Assembly: GCF_017309955.1 (NCBI RefSeq)
Contig: NZ_CP021247.1
Span: 3,001,001-3,065,000 of the forward strand
Reading direction: 5' to 3'
Source of the DNA: Novosphingobium sp. KA1
Lineage (GTDB): Bacteria > Pseudomonadota > Alphaproteobacteria > Sphingomonadales > Sphingomonadaceae
DNA: 64,000 nt
Part shown: positions 42,855 to 51,834 of the stretch, one piece after another
Position numbering within the stretch: position 1 is the stretch's first letter
How the letters are laid out: each line of letters starts with the position of its first letter
Program-made: the position numbers and the translations under genes
The notes under the pieces: model-generated
Told to the model about the DNA's origin: nothing
Seen by the model: the letters and a program-made list of their open reading frames with translations, nothing else
Databases searched by the model: none

Positions 42855-44971
42855 TCGATGCTCCGGCAGCCCTGATCTGGTCCGGTCTGGGCAGCGTGCT
42901 GCATCTGGCCGGCACGATCGCGGTGGCGAGCCTTGCCTTCTGGCTCTGGCCGCGCCGCAGCCGGTTTGCCCGTGCCGGCGTGCCGGTGGTCTGTGCGCTG
43001 TTCGTGACGGCGATCTGGGGGGTGGCCTCGGTCGCCAGCGGCGATGTGCTGGTGCGTTCCTTTGCCGAGACCGCGCGCAACCTCGCGTGGCTGGCGGCGG
43101 TCTATGCGCTGTTTGCCAGTGACGGGCGCCATGACAGCCTGGGGCCGATCCGGCCGGTGATCTACGCCCTGGTCTTTGTGGAACTGATGCACCTGGGCAC
43201 CGACATCGGCCTGTCCCGGCTGGCGTTCGATTCGCGGGTGCTGGAAGTCGCGTTCGACTTTACCGTGATGTTCCGCCTGCTGGTCGCGGTAGGCGGACTG
43301 GTGTTGGTCCACAATCTCTATGCCGGGGCGCCGCGCGATGGCCGGGCGGCGCTGCGCTGGCCTGCTACCGGACTGGCGGTGCTCTGGGCCTTCGACCTCA
43401 ATCTTTACACGGTAGCCTACCTCGGCAGCAAATGGCCGGTGGAACTGGGCGCGCTGCGCGGCATCGCCACGCTGGTTCTCGCGGCCTGCCTTGCCATTGG
43501 CGGTGCCCGCAACAGCGACGAACTGCGCCTGCGCCCTTCGCGGGCGGTGACGTTCCAGACCTTCTCGCTGCTGGTGATCGGGGGCTATCTTGTCGCCATG
43601 GTCGCGGTGGCCCAGTGGCTTGCCTATGTCGGCGGCGACTTCGCGCGTATCATCGAGCTGGCGTTCCTCACCCTGGCGAGTGCCTTTGCGCTTGTGGTGC
43701 TGCCCTCGCGGCGGGTGCGCGGCTGGCTCAAGGTGACGACGGCCAAGCACTTCTTCCAGCACCGCTACGATTACCGCGAGGAATGGCTGCGCTTCACCCG
43801 CACGATCGGCAGCGGCGGCGAACAGGCCCTGCCGCTGGCCGAGCGGGTCGTTCAGGCGGTGGCGGACGTCACTGCAAGTCCTGCCGGGCTGCTGCTCACC
43901 CCGGGCGATCAGGGTGATCTCACGCTCGCCGCGCGCTGGAACTGGCGCGATATCGAGGTCCCGGCGGTTGCCTATCCCGCCCGGGCGCTGGCTCCCTTCG
44001 AGCAGAACGCGTTCATCGCCGATCTCGACGATCAGCGCACCGGCTTCACGGCGACCGGTTATGAGGTGGAAGTACCGGCATGGCTGCTGGCCGAGCCGCG
44101 CGCCTGGGCGCTGGTGCCGCTGGTTCATTACGAAAGGCTGGTCGGCATGGTCGTGCTCGTCCGGCCGCAACTGGCCCGCAAGTTCGACTGGGAGGACTTT
44201 GACCTCCTGCGTGTCATCGGACAGCAGCTCGCCAGCTATCTGGCCGAGAACGCGAGCCAGGAAGCGCTGGCGGAATCGAGCCGGTTCGAGGACTTCCACC
44301 GCCGCATCGCCTTCGTGATGCACGACATCAAGAACCTCGCGAGCCAGTTCAGCCTGCTGGCGCGCAATGCCGAACTCCATGCCGACAAGCCCGAGTTCCG
44401 GGCCGACATGCTGGTGACGCTGCGCAATTCCTCGGACAAGCTCAATGCCTTGCTGGCGCGCCTGTCGCGCTACGGCAACGGCGCGGTCGATAAGCTGGAG
44501 CCGGTGCCCGCCGGAGAGGTCGCCCGCACGGTGATCGAGCGGTTCCGGGGCAATCCGCAAGTGGTTCTGGCGGAAACCATCGAGGTGATGGTGACGGCCA
44601 ACCGCCATTCGCTTGAACAGGTGTTGCTGCATCTGCTGCAAAATGCGCTGGACGCCAGCCAGCCTGACAGCCCGGTGTTCCTCTCGCTGCTCAGCGATGG
44701 GCTGAATGCCCGTTTCGAGGTGCTCGATTCCGGTTGCGGCATGTCCGCCGAATTCGTGCGCAATCGCCTGTTCAAGCCGTTCGTTTCCACCAAGAGCGGT
44801 GGTTTCGGCATCGGCGCATTCGAGGCGCGGGAACTGGTGCGGGCGATGCGGGGCCGCCTCGACGTCGAATCGCGCGAAGGGCTGGGTTCGCGCTTTGTGG
44901 TGCGGGTGCCGCTGGCTGCCGCCACCGATTTCTACCAGACGCTTGCCGCCAAGGATCAGAAGGTAGCCTGA
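42851..44971 (+). CDS. prsK: XrtA/PEP-CTERM system histidine kinase
   Basis: A 706-residue membrane kinase. The first 300 residues hold about eight hydrophobic helices, followed by a GAF-like domain (about 325-470). The phosphoacceptor region is FHRRIAFVMHDIKNLASQFS, with His in MHDIKN, and the ATP domain has LLQNALDA (N box), DSGCGMS and GFGIGAFEAREL (G boxes). This is the arrangement of PrsK, which controls exosortase-linked EPS genes. It starts at 42851, overlapping the transferase stop, and is one base before the response regulator gene. Confidence 0.92.
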   Translation: MIDAPAALIWSGLGSVLHLAGTIAVASLAFWLWPRRSRFARAGVPVVCALFVTAIWGVASVASGDVLVRSFAETARNLAWLAAVYALFASDGRHDSLGPIRPVIYALVFVELMHLGTDIGLSRLAFDSRVLEVAFDFTVMFRLLVAVGGLVLVHNLYAGAPRDGRAALRWPATGLAVLWAFDLNLYTVAYLGSKWPVELGALRGIATLVLAACLAIGGARNSDELRLRPSRAVTFQTFSLLVIGGYLVAMVAVAQWLAYVGGDFARIIELAFLTLASAFALVVLPSRRVRGWLKVTTAKHFFQHRYDYREEWLRFTRTIGSGGEQALPLAERVVQAVADVTASPAGLLLTPGDQGDLTLAARWNWRDIEVPAVAYPARALAPFEQNAFIADLDDQRTGFTATGYEVEVPAWLLAEPRAWALVPLVHYERLVGMVVLVRPQLARKFDWEDFDLLRVIGQQLASYLAENASQEALAESSRFEDFHRRIAFVMHDIKNLASQFSLLARNAELHADKPEFRADMLVTLRNSSDKLNALLARLSRYGNGAVDKLEPVPAGEVARTVIERFRGNPQVVLAETIEVMVTANRHSLEQVLLHLLQNALDASQPDSPVFLSLLSDGLNARFEVLDSGCGMSAEFVRNRLFKPFVSTKSGGFGIGAFEARELVRAMRGRLDVESREGLGSRFVVRVPLAAATDFYQTLAAKDQKVA

Positions 44972-44972
44972 G

Positions 44973-46361
44973 ATGACCGAGACTGCCGCAAAGGCGCCTG
45001 CGAAGGCTCTTCCCAAATTGCTGATCGTCGAGGACGATGCCGGGCTTCAGGCGCAGCTCAAGTGGGCTTACGAGGATTTCGAGGTCCTGATCGCCGGTGA
45101 CCGGCCTCAGGCGATGGCCCTGCTGCGTTCGGAAATGCCCGACGTGGTCACGCTCGATCTCGGACTGCCGCCCGATCCCGATGGCGTGACCGAGGGATTC
45201 GCGGTGCTGGACGAGATCATGGCGCTCAAGCCCGATACCAAGGTCATCGTTGCCTCCGGGCACGGCGCGCGCGAATCCGCGCTTCAGGCGATCGCGCGCG
45301 GGGCTTACGACTTCTACCAGAAGCCGGTGGACATCGATGCGCTGGGCCTCATCGTGCGCCGCGCATACCAGTTGCACCGCCTCGAGGACGAGAACCGCCG
45401 TCTGGCTTCCAAGGTCGACAAGGACGACAAGGTGCTTGGCCGGATGATCACGGCGGCACCGGAAATGGTGCGGGTCGCCCGCACGATCGAGCGTGTGGCC
45501 AATACCAATGTCTCGGTCATGCTGCTGGGCGCTTCGGGGACCGGCAAGGAACTGCTGGCGCGCGGGCTGCACGAGGCGAGCGGGCGTGCCAAGGGCGAGT
45601 TCGTTGCGATCAACTGCGCCGCGATCCCCGAGAACCTCCTTGAAAGCGAGCTGTTCGGCCACGAGAAGGGGGCCTTCACCGGCGCCGTCAAGACCACGCC
45701 GGGCAAGATCGAGCAGGCCGGCGGCGGCACCCTGTTCCTCGACGAAGTGGGCGACATCCCGCTCCAGCTGCAGGTCAAGCTGCTGCGCTTCCTGCAGGAA
45801 CGCGTGATCGAGCGGGTAGGCTCGCGCGAGTCGATCCCGGTCGACACCCGCATCGTCTGCGCGACCCATCAGGATCTCGAGGCGATGATCGCCGACGGGC
45901 GTTTCCGCGAAGACCTGTTCTACCGTCTCGCCGAGATCGTCGTGAAGATCCCGAGCCTTGCCGAGCGGCCGGGGGATGCCACGCTGCTCGCGAAAGTGTT
46001 CCTCAATCGCTATGCCAAGGAAATGAACCCGCGGGTGCGCGGCTTCTCGGCCGATGCGCTGGCGGCGATCGATGCCTGGCACTGGCCGGGCAATGTGCGC
46101 GAACTGGAAAACCGGGTGAAACGCGCGGTCATCATGGCGGACGAGAAGCTGGTCGGTGCCGTCGACCTCGATCTGGCCGAACCCGACCAGCAGATCGCCA
46201 ATGCCCTCAATCTCAAGACCGCGCGCGAGCAGGCGGACCGCAAGGTCATCCGTCATGCGCTGGCGCGTAGCGAGGGCAACATTTCCAGCACGGCCAAGAT
46301 GCTGGGCATCAGCCGCCCGACGCTTTACGATCTGCTCAAGCAGTACGACCTGCAGGGCTGA
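44973..46361 (+). CDS. prsR: XrtA/PEP-CTERM system sigma54-dependent response regulator
   Basis: A 462-residue NtrC-type activator. The receiver domain has the acidic pocket LIVEDDAG and phosphoacceptor VTLDLGLPPDPDG. The AAA+ domain shows Walker A GASGTGKE, the sigma54-contact loop GAFTGA and Walker B-type GGTLFLDEVGDI. The C-terminal Fis-type helix-turn-helix is NISSTAKMLGISRPTLYDLL. All elements for phosphorylation-driven sigma54 activation are present. It is cotranscribed with prsK. Its targets are expected to be EPS and PEP-CTERM genes, none of which is visible here apart from the transferase. Confidence 0.94.
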   Translation: MTETAAKAPAKALPKLLIVEDDAGLQAQLKWAYEDFEVLIAGDRPQAMALLRSEMPDVVTLDLGLPPDPDGVTEGFAVLDEIMALKPDTKVIVASGHGARESALQAIARGAYDFYQKPVDIDALGLIVRRAYQLHRLEDENRRLASKVDKDDKVLGRMITAAPEMVRVARTIERVANTNVSVMLLGASGTGKELLARGLHEASGRAKGEFVAINCAAIPENLLESELFGHEKGAFTGAVKTTPGKIEQAGGGTLFLDEVGDIPLQLQVKLLRFLQERVIERVGSRESIPVDTRIVCATHQDLEAMIADGRFREDLFYRLAEIVVKIPSLAERPGDATLLAKVFLNRYAKEMNPRVRGFSADALAAIDAWHWPGNVRELENRVKRAVIMADEKLVGAVDLDLAEPDQQIANALNLKTAREQADRKVIRHALARSEGNISSTAKMLGISRPTLYDLLKQYDLQG

Positions 46362-46818
46362 GCGCCAGCATCATGAACTGGTTGTGCGGGCTCGCCTCAT
46401 AGTCGGCAAAGGGCGGGCATGAGGTGAAGCCCCGGCTGCGATAGAGGCCGATCGCGGGCTGGTGCAATGGGGCGGTGCCGGTTTCGAGGTAGAGCCGGGC
46501 ATGGCCACGCGCCCGCGCCTCGGCAACGACATGATCGAGCAGGGCGCGCCCGACGCCGGTGCCGCGCGCATCGGGCGCTGCACGCATCGACTTCACTTCA
46601 GCGGCGTGTTTGTCCAGTTCCTTCAGTGCCGCGAACCCGGCCAGCGCACCGCCGCGCCAGGCGGTCCAGAAGGTCACGCCGGGAGCCGAAAGCCCGCTCG
46701 CATCGAGCGCGAAGGCGTGTTCACCCATGACCGCGGCGAGTTCGCGCAAGTGGTGCTCCAGCAGCGGTGCGACATGCGCCGCCGCCGGATCGTCGACCCT
46801 GATGTCCGGCGCCGTCAC
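46336..46818 (-). CDS. GNAT-family N-acetyltransferase
   Basis: A 160-residue acetyltransferase with the acetyl-CoA motif ARGTGVGRALLDHVVAEARA (R-G-x-G-x-G/A type) and the later RLYLETGTAPLHQPAIGLYRSRGF. The start is GTG at 46818, six bases after the panB stop, so it belongs to a panB-GNAT operon. The 3' end overlaps the convergent prsR by 26 bp. The substrate is unknown. Confidence 0.85.
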   Translation of the reverse strand: MTAPDIRVDDPAAAHVAPLLEHHLRELAAVMGEHAFALDASGLSAPGVTFWTAWRGGALAGFAALKELDKHAAEVKSMRAAPDARGTGVGRALLDHVVAEARARGHARLYLETGTAPLHQPAIGLYRSRGFTSCPPFADYEASPHNQFMMLALSPAGRTA

Positions 46819-46824
46819 GCCCGA

Positions 46825-47694
46825 TTACTTGGGCTGGTAGGTCTGTTCGGCACCGGGGAAGGCGCGCGAACGGACTTCCCGGGCATATGTCGCGGCGGCT
46901 TCGGAGACGAGTGCGGCCATGTCGGCATAGCGCTTCACGAAACGCGGAACCCGCTCGAACATGCCGAGCATGTCTTCGGCCACCAGCACCTGGCCGTCGC
47001 ACTGGGCCGAGGCACCGATGCCGATCACCGGGATTTCGAGGCTTTGCGTCAGCGCGATGGCGATGGGCTCGATCACCCCCTCGACCACGACCGAGAAAGC
47101 ACCGGCCTCGGCCACGGCCTTGCCGTCGGAGATGATCTTGGCATGCTCTTCCTGGCTGCGGCCGCGCGCACCGTAGCCGCCCAGCGCGTTCACCGCCTGC
47201 GGGGTCAGGCCGATATGGGCCATCACCGGGATGCCGCGGCGGGTCAGGAAAGCGATGGTTTCGGCCATGGCGGTGCCGCCTTCGAGCTTCACGGCGGCGC
47301 AGCCGGTCTCGGCCATGATCCGCGCGGCGGAGGCAAAGGCCTGTTGCGGGCTCTCTTCATAGGAGCCGAACGGCATGTCGACGACGACCAGCGAATGATA
47401 GCTGCCGCGCACCACCGCGGCGCCGTGCGCGATCATCATGTCGAGCGTGACGGGCAGGGTGGAGGGCAGGCCATAGATCACCTGGGCCAGCGAATCTCCC
47501 ACCAGCAGGATGTCGCAATGCTCATCGAGAAGCTGCGCCTGGCGCGCGGTATAGGCGGTGAGCATGACCAGCGGCTCGGCCGTGATGCCGCCGGCCTTGC
47601 GGCGCTGGATGGCCGGTACCGTCAGGCGCTTCATCGGAGCCGGGGTGGGATTGGCGCGGCTGGTCGCGGTGTCGAGCTGGAAGGTCGTGGACAT
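46825..47694 (-). CDS. panB: 3-methyl-2-oxobutanoate hydroxymethyltransferase
   Basis: A 289-residue enzyme that makes ketopantoate from 2-oxoisovalerate and methylene-tetrahydrofolate, the first committed step to pantothenate and CoA. Motifs: [36 protein letters not shown], the KLEGG segment, [18 protein letters not shown] and [16 protein letters not shown]. Metal-binding Asp residues sit in VGDS and in [10 protein letters not shown]. The start at 47694 is preferred to an upstream in-frame codon as the following residues fit the family. Confidence 0.95.
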   Translation of the reverse strand: MSTTFQLDTATSRANPTPAPMKRLTVPAIQRRKAGGITAEPLVMLTAYTARQAQLLDEHCDILLVGDSLAQVIYGLPSTLPVTLDMMIAHGAAVVRGSYHSLVVVDMPFGSYEESPQQAFASAARIMAETGCAAVKLEGGTAMAETIAFLTRRGIPVMAHIGLTPQAVNALGGYGARGRSQEEHAKIISDGKAVAEAGAFSVVVEGVIEPIAIALTQSLEIPVIGIGASAQCDGQVLVAEDMLGMFERVPRFVKRYADMAALVSEAAATYAREVRSRAFPGAEQTYQPK

Positions 47695-47927
47695 GGGCGT
47701 GCTTCTAGCGCCTCGTCCCCTCGCGGCAAACCCGCAAAGACGCATGCGAACATGTCCTTGAGCGGCCCGGAGAGTGCCCTGAAAGTACTTGAGGTATGCC
47801 CTTGGCGGCGTGTTTGCCCAATTTTGTCATCGAGATGCAGCAAACGTGGGGTTACCGATGCGTAAACCGCTTGCGCTGAGCACGCATCACGCTAGCGTCG
47901 CGCCCATACAAGAACTCGGGGGTCCTA

Positions 47928-49490
47928 ATGTTCGGACGCGTAAAACCGCTCGACGCCATTTTGGCGACAGCGGAAAAGAAATCTCTTCACCGGTCGCTTG
48001 GACCTGTCCAGCTGACGCTGCTGGGCGTCGGCGCCATCATCGGTACCGGCATTTTTGTTCTTACCGCCGCTGCGGCCCAGAAGGCTGGCCCCGGCATGAT
48101 GTGGAGCTTTGTCATCGCCGGCGCGATCTGCGCGGTGGCGGCCCTGTGCTACTCGGAACTGGCCTCGATGGTGCCGGTTTCCGGCTCCGCCTACACCTAT
48201 AGCTATGCCGTTGTCGGCGAACTGCTGGCCTGGATGGTCGGCTGGGCGCTGATCCTCGAATATGCGGTGGCTGCCTCGGCCGTTTCGGTCGGCTGGTCGG
48301 GCTATTTCATGGGGCTTCTCAAGAGTTTGACGGGGTTCGAGTTACCCGAATTACTCTCCTCGGGGCCGGCATGGTCGCTTTCGGGCGTCGATTTCAGCCA
48401 CGGCATCATCAACGTTCCCGCCATCTTCGTGGCGCTGGCGGTGACCTCGCTGCTGGTGATCGGCACCAAGGAAAGCGCGACCTTCAACGCGATCCTCGTC
48501 GCCATCAAGGTTGCGGCGCTGACGATGTTCATCGTCTTCACCCTGCCGCTGATGAAGGGCGAGCATTTCATGCCGTTCGCGCCCAATGGCTGGTTCGGTC
48601 CGGCGGGTAGCAGCGGCCTCGGCATCGTTGGTGCGGCGGCGTCGATCTTTTTTGCCTACGTCGGCTTCGACGCGGTTTCGACCGCGGCCGAGGAAACCAA
48701 GAACCCGCAGCGCAACGTGCCGATCGGCCTGATCGGCAGCCTGGCGCTGTGCACCGTGTTCTACCTGCTCGTCGCTGCCGGTGCCATCGGCGCTGTTGGC
48801 GCCCAGCCGACGGCAACGGGTGTTCAGCCCGGTTCGACCGAGTTCGCCATGCAGTGCGCCGCGCTCGCCAAGCAGGGCCAGGTTCCGCTGGTCTGCTCGA
48901 ACGAGGCGCTCGCCCACGTCCTGCGCGCGGTCAACTTCTCGGTTGCCGGTGACCTCATCGGCCTGGCCGCGAACCTCGCGCTGCCGTCGGTCATCCTGAT
49001 GATGCTCTATGGCCAGACCCGCATCTTCTTCGTGATGGCGCGTGACGGTCTGCTTCCCGAGAAGCTGGCGACCGTCCACCCCAAGTGGAAGACGCCGCAC
49101 ATCGTGACGATGATCACCGGCGTGTTCGTGGCCGTTGCTGCCGCGCTGCTGCCGGTGGGCCAGCTGGCCGACATCTCGAACTCGGGCACGCTGTTCGCGT
49201 TCCTGATGGTGTCGATCGCGGTGCTGATCCTGCGCGTGCGCGATCCCCAGCGCCATCGCCCGTTCCGCACGCCGCTGGTCTGGGTGGTCGCGCCGATCGC
49301 GATCGTCGGCTGCCTCGTGCTTTACTTCAACCTGCCGGTCGAGGCGATGCTGGTGCTCCCCGTCTGGGGCGGCCTCGGCCTCATCGTCTATTTTGCCTAC
49401 GGCTACCGCAAGAGCCACATCGGCCGCGGTCTGGTCGAAGTGCACGAAGCGGATGCCGACGCGCCGCCGCAGCCGGTTCCGCCGGTCTGA
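47928..49490 (+). CDS. APC-superfamily amino acid permease (CAT type)
   Basis: A 520-residue membrane transporter of the cationic amino acid/YfnA-like group. It has twelve or more hydrophobic helices; the first shows GVGAIIGTGIFVLTAAAAQK, the conserved substrate-binding turn, and the third YSELASMVPVSGSAYTYSY. A motif FFAYVGFDAVSTAAEETKNP follows in helix 6-7. It imports an amino acid by proton symport; the substrate is unknown. A strong terminator follows its stop by 26 bp. Confidence 0.92.
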   Translation: MFGRVKPLDAILATAEKKSLHRSLGPVQLTLLGVGAIIGTGIFVLTAAAAQKAGPGMMWSFVIAGAICAVAALCYSELASMVPVSGSAYTYSYAVVGELLAWMVGWALILEYAVAASAVSVGWSGYFMGLLKSLTGFELPELLSSGPAWSLSGVDFSHGIINVPAIFVALAVTSLLVIGTKESATFNAILVAIKVAALTMFIVFTLPLMKGEHFMPFAPNGWFGPAGSSGLGIVGAAASIFFAYVGFDAVSTAAEETKNPQRNVPIGLIGSLALCTVFYLLVAAGAIGAVGAQPTATGVQPGSTEFAMQCAALAKQGQVPLVCSNEALAHVLRAVNFSVAGDLIGLAANLALPSVILMMLYGQTRIFFVMARDGLLPEKLATVHPKWKTPHIVTMITGVFVAVAAALLPVGQLADISNSGTLFAFLMVSIAVLILRVRDPQRHRPFRTPLVWVVAPIAIVGCLVLYFNLPVEAMLVLPVWGGLGLIVYFAYGYRKSHIGRGLVEVHEADADAPPQPVPPV

Positions 49491-49516
49491 GCGTTGCGTT
49501 CGCAAACTGGTTCGGG

Positions 49517-49543
49517 AAAGGGGAGCTTCGGCTCCCCTTTTTT
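49517..49543 (+). terminator. Rho-independent terminator after the permease gene
   Basis: AAAGGGGAGC (49517-49526), loop TTCG, GCTCCCCTTT (49531-49540), followed by three more T. A perfect UUCG-type tetraloop hairpin. Confidence 0.95.
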
Positions 49544-49707
49544 GTTAGCTGGCACGTGGCCGTGCGCACGCTCGTGCACCGGATGCTCACTGCATTTGCC
49601 GGAATTATCCACAGCCTGGCAAAGGTGGTTCCCGGGCGTTTTGGTAAGATCAAATTTACCAATTCCTGCCACGGTGCAGGGCAGGCTCACCTAACCAGGT
49701 TAATGAA

Positions 49708-49905
49708 ATGGCTGTCATCAAGGCACTGGTCCCGGGATTTCTGCTTACCTGGGTCGTTTCGCTCGTGATCGGCTCGCAAGGGTCGCGCGGAGGCATGCTG
49801 GTCATCACCCATACCTATTACCAGGGGCATGAACTCTACTGGTCCTGGCCCCTGTTCCTCGGAGCGACCGGCCTGGCATGGGCCATCTTCTCCCTGCTCG
49901 AATAA
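49708..49905 (+). CDS. Small two-helix membrane protein
   Basis: A 65-residue protein with two hydrophobic helices: ALVPGFLLTWVVSLVIG near the start and WPLFLGATGLAWAIFSLL at the end, joined by a loop rich in Tyr and His (THTYYQGHELYW). No family name is known to me. The ATG is preceded by CCAGGTTAATGAA, where AGG is a modest binding site. Size, hydropathy and a clean reading frame support a real gene. The next gene starts 51 bp downstream. Confidence 0.6.
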   Translation: MAVIKALVPGFLLTWVVSLVIGSQGSRGGMLVITHTYYQGHELYWSWPLFLGATGLAWAIFSLLE

Positions 49906-49956
49906 GTCCCTGGCGCTGCCGGGGGAGCGGATCGCCGAGAAGGACGTTCATCCGGT

Positions 49957-50667
49957 ATGACGTCCCTGTTCGATCGGGCAGCGCTGGCCGCGCTGCTGCT
50001 GGCATGCCTGGGCCTCGCGGTGCTGAACTGGCTGCACGACCATCCCGGTTCCAATCCCTGGGCGCCGCTGGTGCTGGCCGAACGGCCCGGCTGGGCCACC
50101 GCGCGCAAGCTGGACGCCCTGCGCGCGGATGCGGGGACATGTAGGGCCTTTCTCCAGCACAGCGGCCTTGCCGACAATCCCTTGCCGCCGCAGGGGGACG
50201 GAGCCTGTCGCCGCGAGGATCGTCGGACGGTGCTGCTCGCCGAAGCGCAGCTTTCGCCGCAGCGGGCCGAGGCGACCTGCGCGGTCGAGGCGGGGCTGGC
50301 CTGGTGGCTGCGGCACGGTGTCCAGTCACGCGCAGAGGCGATCTATGGCAGCCCGGTCGTGGAACTGGAGCATCTCGGAACGGTGAACTGCCGCCGCATT
50401 GGAGGCGGCGACACGGGGGCCTGGAGCGAGCACGCCACCGGCAACGGCATCGACATTGCCGCTTTTGTGCTGGCCAATGGCCGCCGCATCGAGGTGCGCC
50501 GCGACTGGAAGGGTGGCGGCCGTGATGCCGCATTCCTGCATGCCGTGCGCGACCATGCCTGCGGGGCTTTTTCGACCGTGCTGTCGCCGGACTACAACGC
50601 CGCTCACGCCGACCATCTTCATCTCGACCAGATGCGCCGCCCGGCGTCGTGGAGCGTGTGCCGCTGA
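49957..50667 (+). CDS. Extensin-like family protein, LAS-peptidase-like
   Basis: A 236-residue protein with an N-terminal membrane helix (AALAALLLACLGLAVLNWL). The extensin-like C-terminal domain has several cysteines (GTCRAFLQ, GACRREDR, ATCAVEAG, VNCRRIGG, DHACGAFS). It also has the zinc-site pattern of LAS metallopeptidases: SEHATGNGIDIAAF (H-x6-D) and HADHLHLDQ (HxH). A role in cutting peptidoglycan peptides is possible but not shown. It resembles the extensin-like domain proteins common in alphaproteobacteria. Confidence 0.8.
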   Translation: MTSLFDRAALAALLLACLGLAVLNWLHDHPGSNPWAPLVLAERPGWATARKLDALRADAGTCRAFLQHSGLADNPLPPQGDGACRREDRRTVLLAEAQLSPQRAEATCAVEAGLAWWLRHGVQSRAEAIYGSPVVELEHLGTVNCRRIGGGDTGAWSEHATGNGIDIAAFVLANGRRIEVRRDWKGGGRDAAFLHAVRDHACGAFSTVLSPDYNAAHADHLHLDQMRRPASWSVCR

Positions 50668-50940
50668 TCGCATCGCGGGCGCTGCAGCGCCCTGATCCGG
50701 TGCGAATCCCGGCGTGGAATCGGGAGGCGACGAAGGGCGATTCCGCGAGTCCAAGAGGTCGAATCGGTTGCCGGGACAGTTCTGTGGGCAAGCTGTAAAC
50801 AGGCTGTGGGAAGCATGTGGAAAAGCAAAGTCCGTGCTGGAACGGAGGATTCGCCGCGACTAGGAGGGGGCCTGCACCGCAATCGAAAAGCCATTTCGAT
50901 CAAGCTGGTGCTGCCCGAAACCCTATCGATGGAGATCCTC

Positions 50941-51186
50941 ATGACCGGGGCCGAACTGGCTCTCGCCCGCAAGAATCGCGGGTTGACCGAAGCAGAACTG
51001 GGCAAGGCGATCGGCTATCGCGATCCCGCGCGTGCGGTGCGCCGTCTCGAGGCGTCGAGCGCGGTCAATTCCCGGGCGCTGACGATGATCAAGGTGATTT
51101 TCGGAACGGTCGACAAGGACAACGTGCGCGAGCGAGGCTCGCGGCCGCGCATGGCGCATCCCGATCAGCTCTCATTTGCCTTCTGA
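50941..51186 (+). CDS. Small helix-turn-helix protein
   Basis: An 81-residue protein with an N-terminal helix-turn-helix-like stretch (ELALARKNRGLTEAELGKAI followed by GYRDPARAVRRLEA), as in short XRE-type regulators. The start at 50941 is chosen because GGAG lies at the right distance upstream; an in-frame ATG at 50806 would add an unlikely basic region. Its position near the tRNA-Glu genes tells nothing about its target. The function is unknown. Confidence 0.6.
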   Translation: MTGAELALARKNRGLTEAELGKAIGYRDPARAVRRLEASSAVNSRALTMIKVIFGTVDKDNVRERGSRPRMAHPDQLSFAF

Positions 51187-51366
51187 GCGCGCTGGGCGCC
51201 TTCCAGGCGCTTCCAGGCGGGCCCGCAGAGAGGCTTGGAGGCGTCAGGGATTGGGGGAGCGTGTTGTGCGCAAATGTTGCTGTAGGCCGCTGTCCATGCA
51301 GCAGTTCTTCGCAAGGTTCTTGCGGGAGGTGTCTATATGGGAGGAGGATGGTCTCGTCAGCGAGAC

Positions 51367-51441
51367 TGGTGACCCCTACGGGAATCGAACCCGTGTTTCA
51401 GCCGTGAGAGGGCCGCGTCCTGACCGCTAGACGAAGGGGCC
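51367..51441 (-). tRNA. tRNA-Glu, anticodon CTC
   Basis: Minus strand. The acceptor is GGCCCCT/AGGGGTC, the anticodon loop CTCTCAC gives CTC, and the T arm has GGTTCGATTCC. CCA is encoded at 51369-51367. It differs from its two neighbours at the anticodon and one D-arm position. Confidence 0.95.
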
Positions 51442-51479
51442 AACAAGGGCATTTTGGTCTGCCGATCAAAGCACCGGAA

Positions 51480-51554
51480 TGGTGACCCCTACGGGAATCG
51501 AACCCGTGTTTCAGCCGTGAAAGGGCCGCGTCCTAACCGCTAGACGAAGGGGCC
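51480..51554 (-). tRNA. tRNA-Glu, anticodon TTC (copy 1)
   Basis: Minus strand, 75 bases with encoded CCA. The anticodon loop is CTTTCAC, anticodon TTC. The spacer to the neighbour resembles the other spacer (both hold GGCATTTTG and CAAAGCACCGGAA), so the genes arose by tandem duplication. Confidence 0.96.
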
Positions 51555-51591
51555 AGCAAAGGCATTTTGCTCTACACTCAAAGCACCGGAA

Positions 51592-51666
51592 TGGTGACCC
51601 CTACGGGAATCGAACCCGTGTTTCAGCCGTGAAAGGGCCGCGTCCTAACCGCTAGACGAAGGGGCC
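51592..51666 (-). tRNA. tRNA-Glu, anticodon TTC (copy 2)
   Basis: Minus strand, identical in sequence to the copy at 51480-51554 and the first of the three in the direction of transcription. Anticodon TTC, CCA encoded. Confidence 0.96.
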
Positions 51667-51834
51667 ATCCGAGTTGCGCCGGAGGCAGGACCGGCCCTCT
51701 AGCGGTGGTCCCCCGGGGGGTCAACCCCCACATTGCGAATTAAATGAACTCTCTGTGTCGGTTTGCCGCAGGCAGTTGTTGAAAACTCGATTTCGGCCCG
51801 ATTTACCGGGCATTGGGTGCCCCGGATTTTTTGT

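Noticed and set aside
42779..45016. Long open frame opposite prsK
   Set aside because: Antisense shadow of a well-supported histidine kinase gene.
49555..49571. Sigma54-like sequence TGGCACGTGGCCGTGC
   Set aside because: The GG-GC spacing is one base too long for the consensus, and no target gene lies at the right distance.
51361..51670. Regularly spaced repeats resembling a CRISPR array
   Set aside because: The repeats are tRNA-Glu genes with full cloverleaf and CCA ends; the spacers are related to each other.
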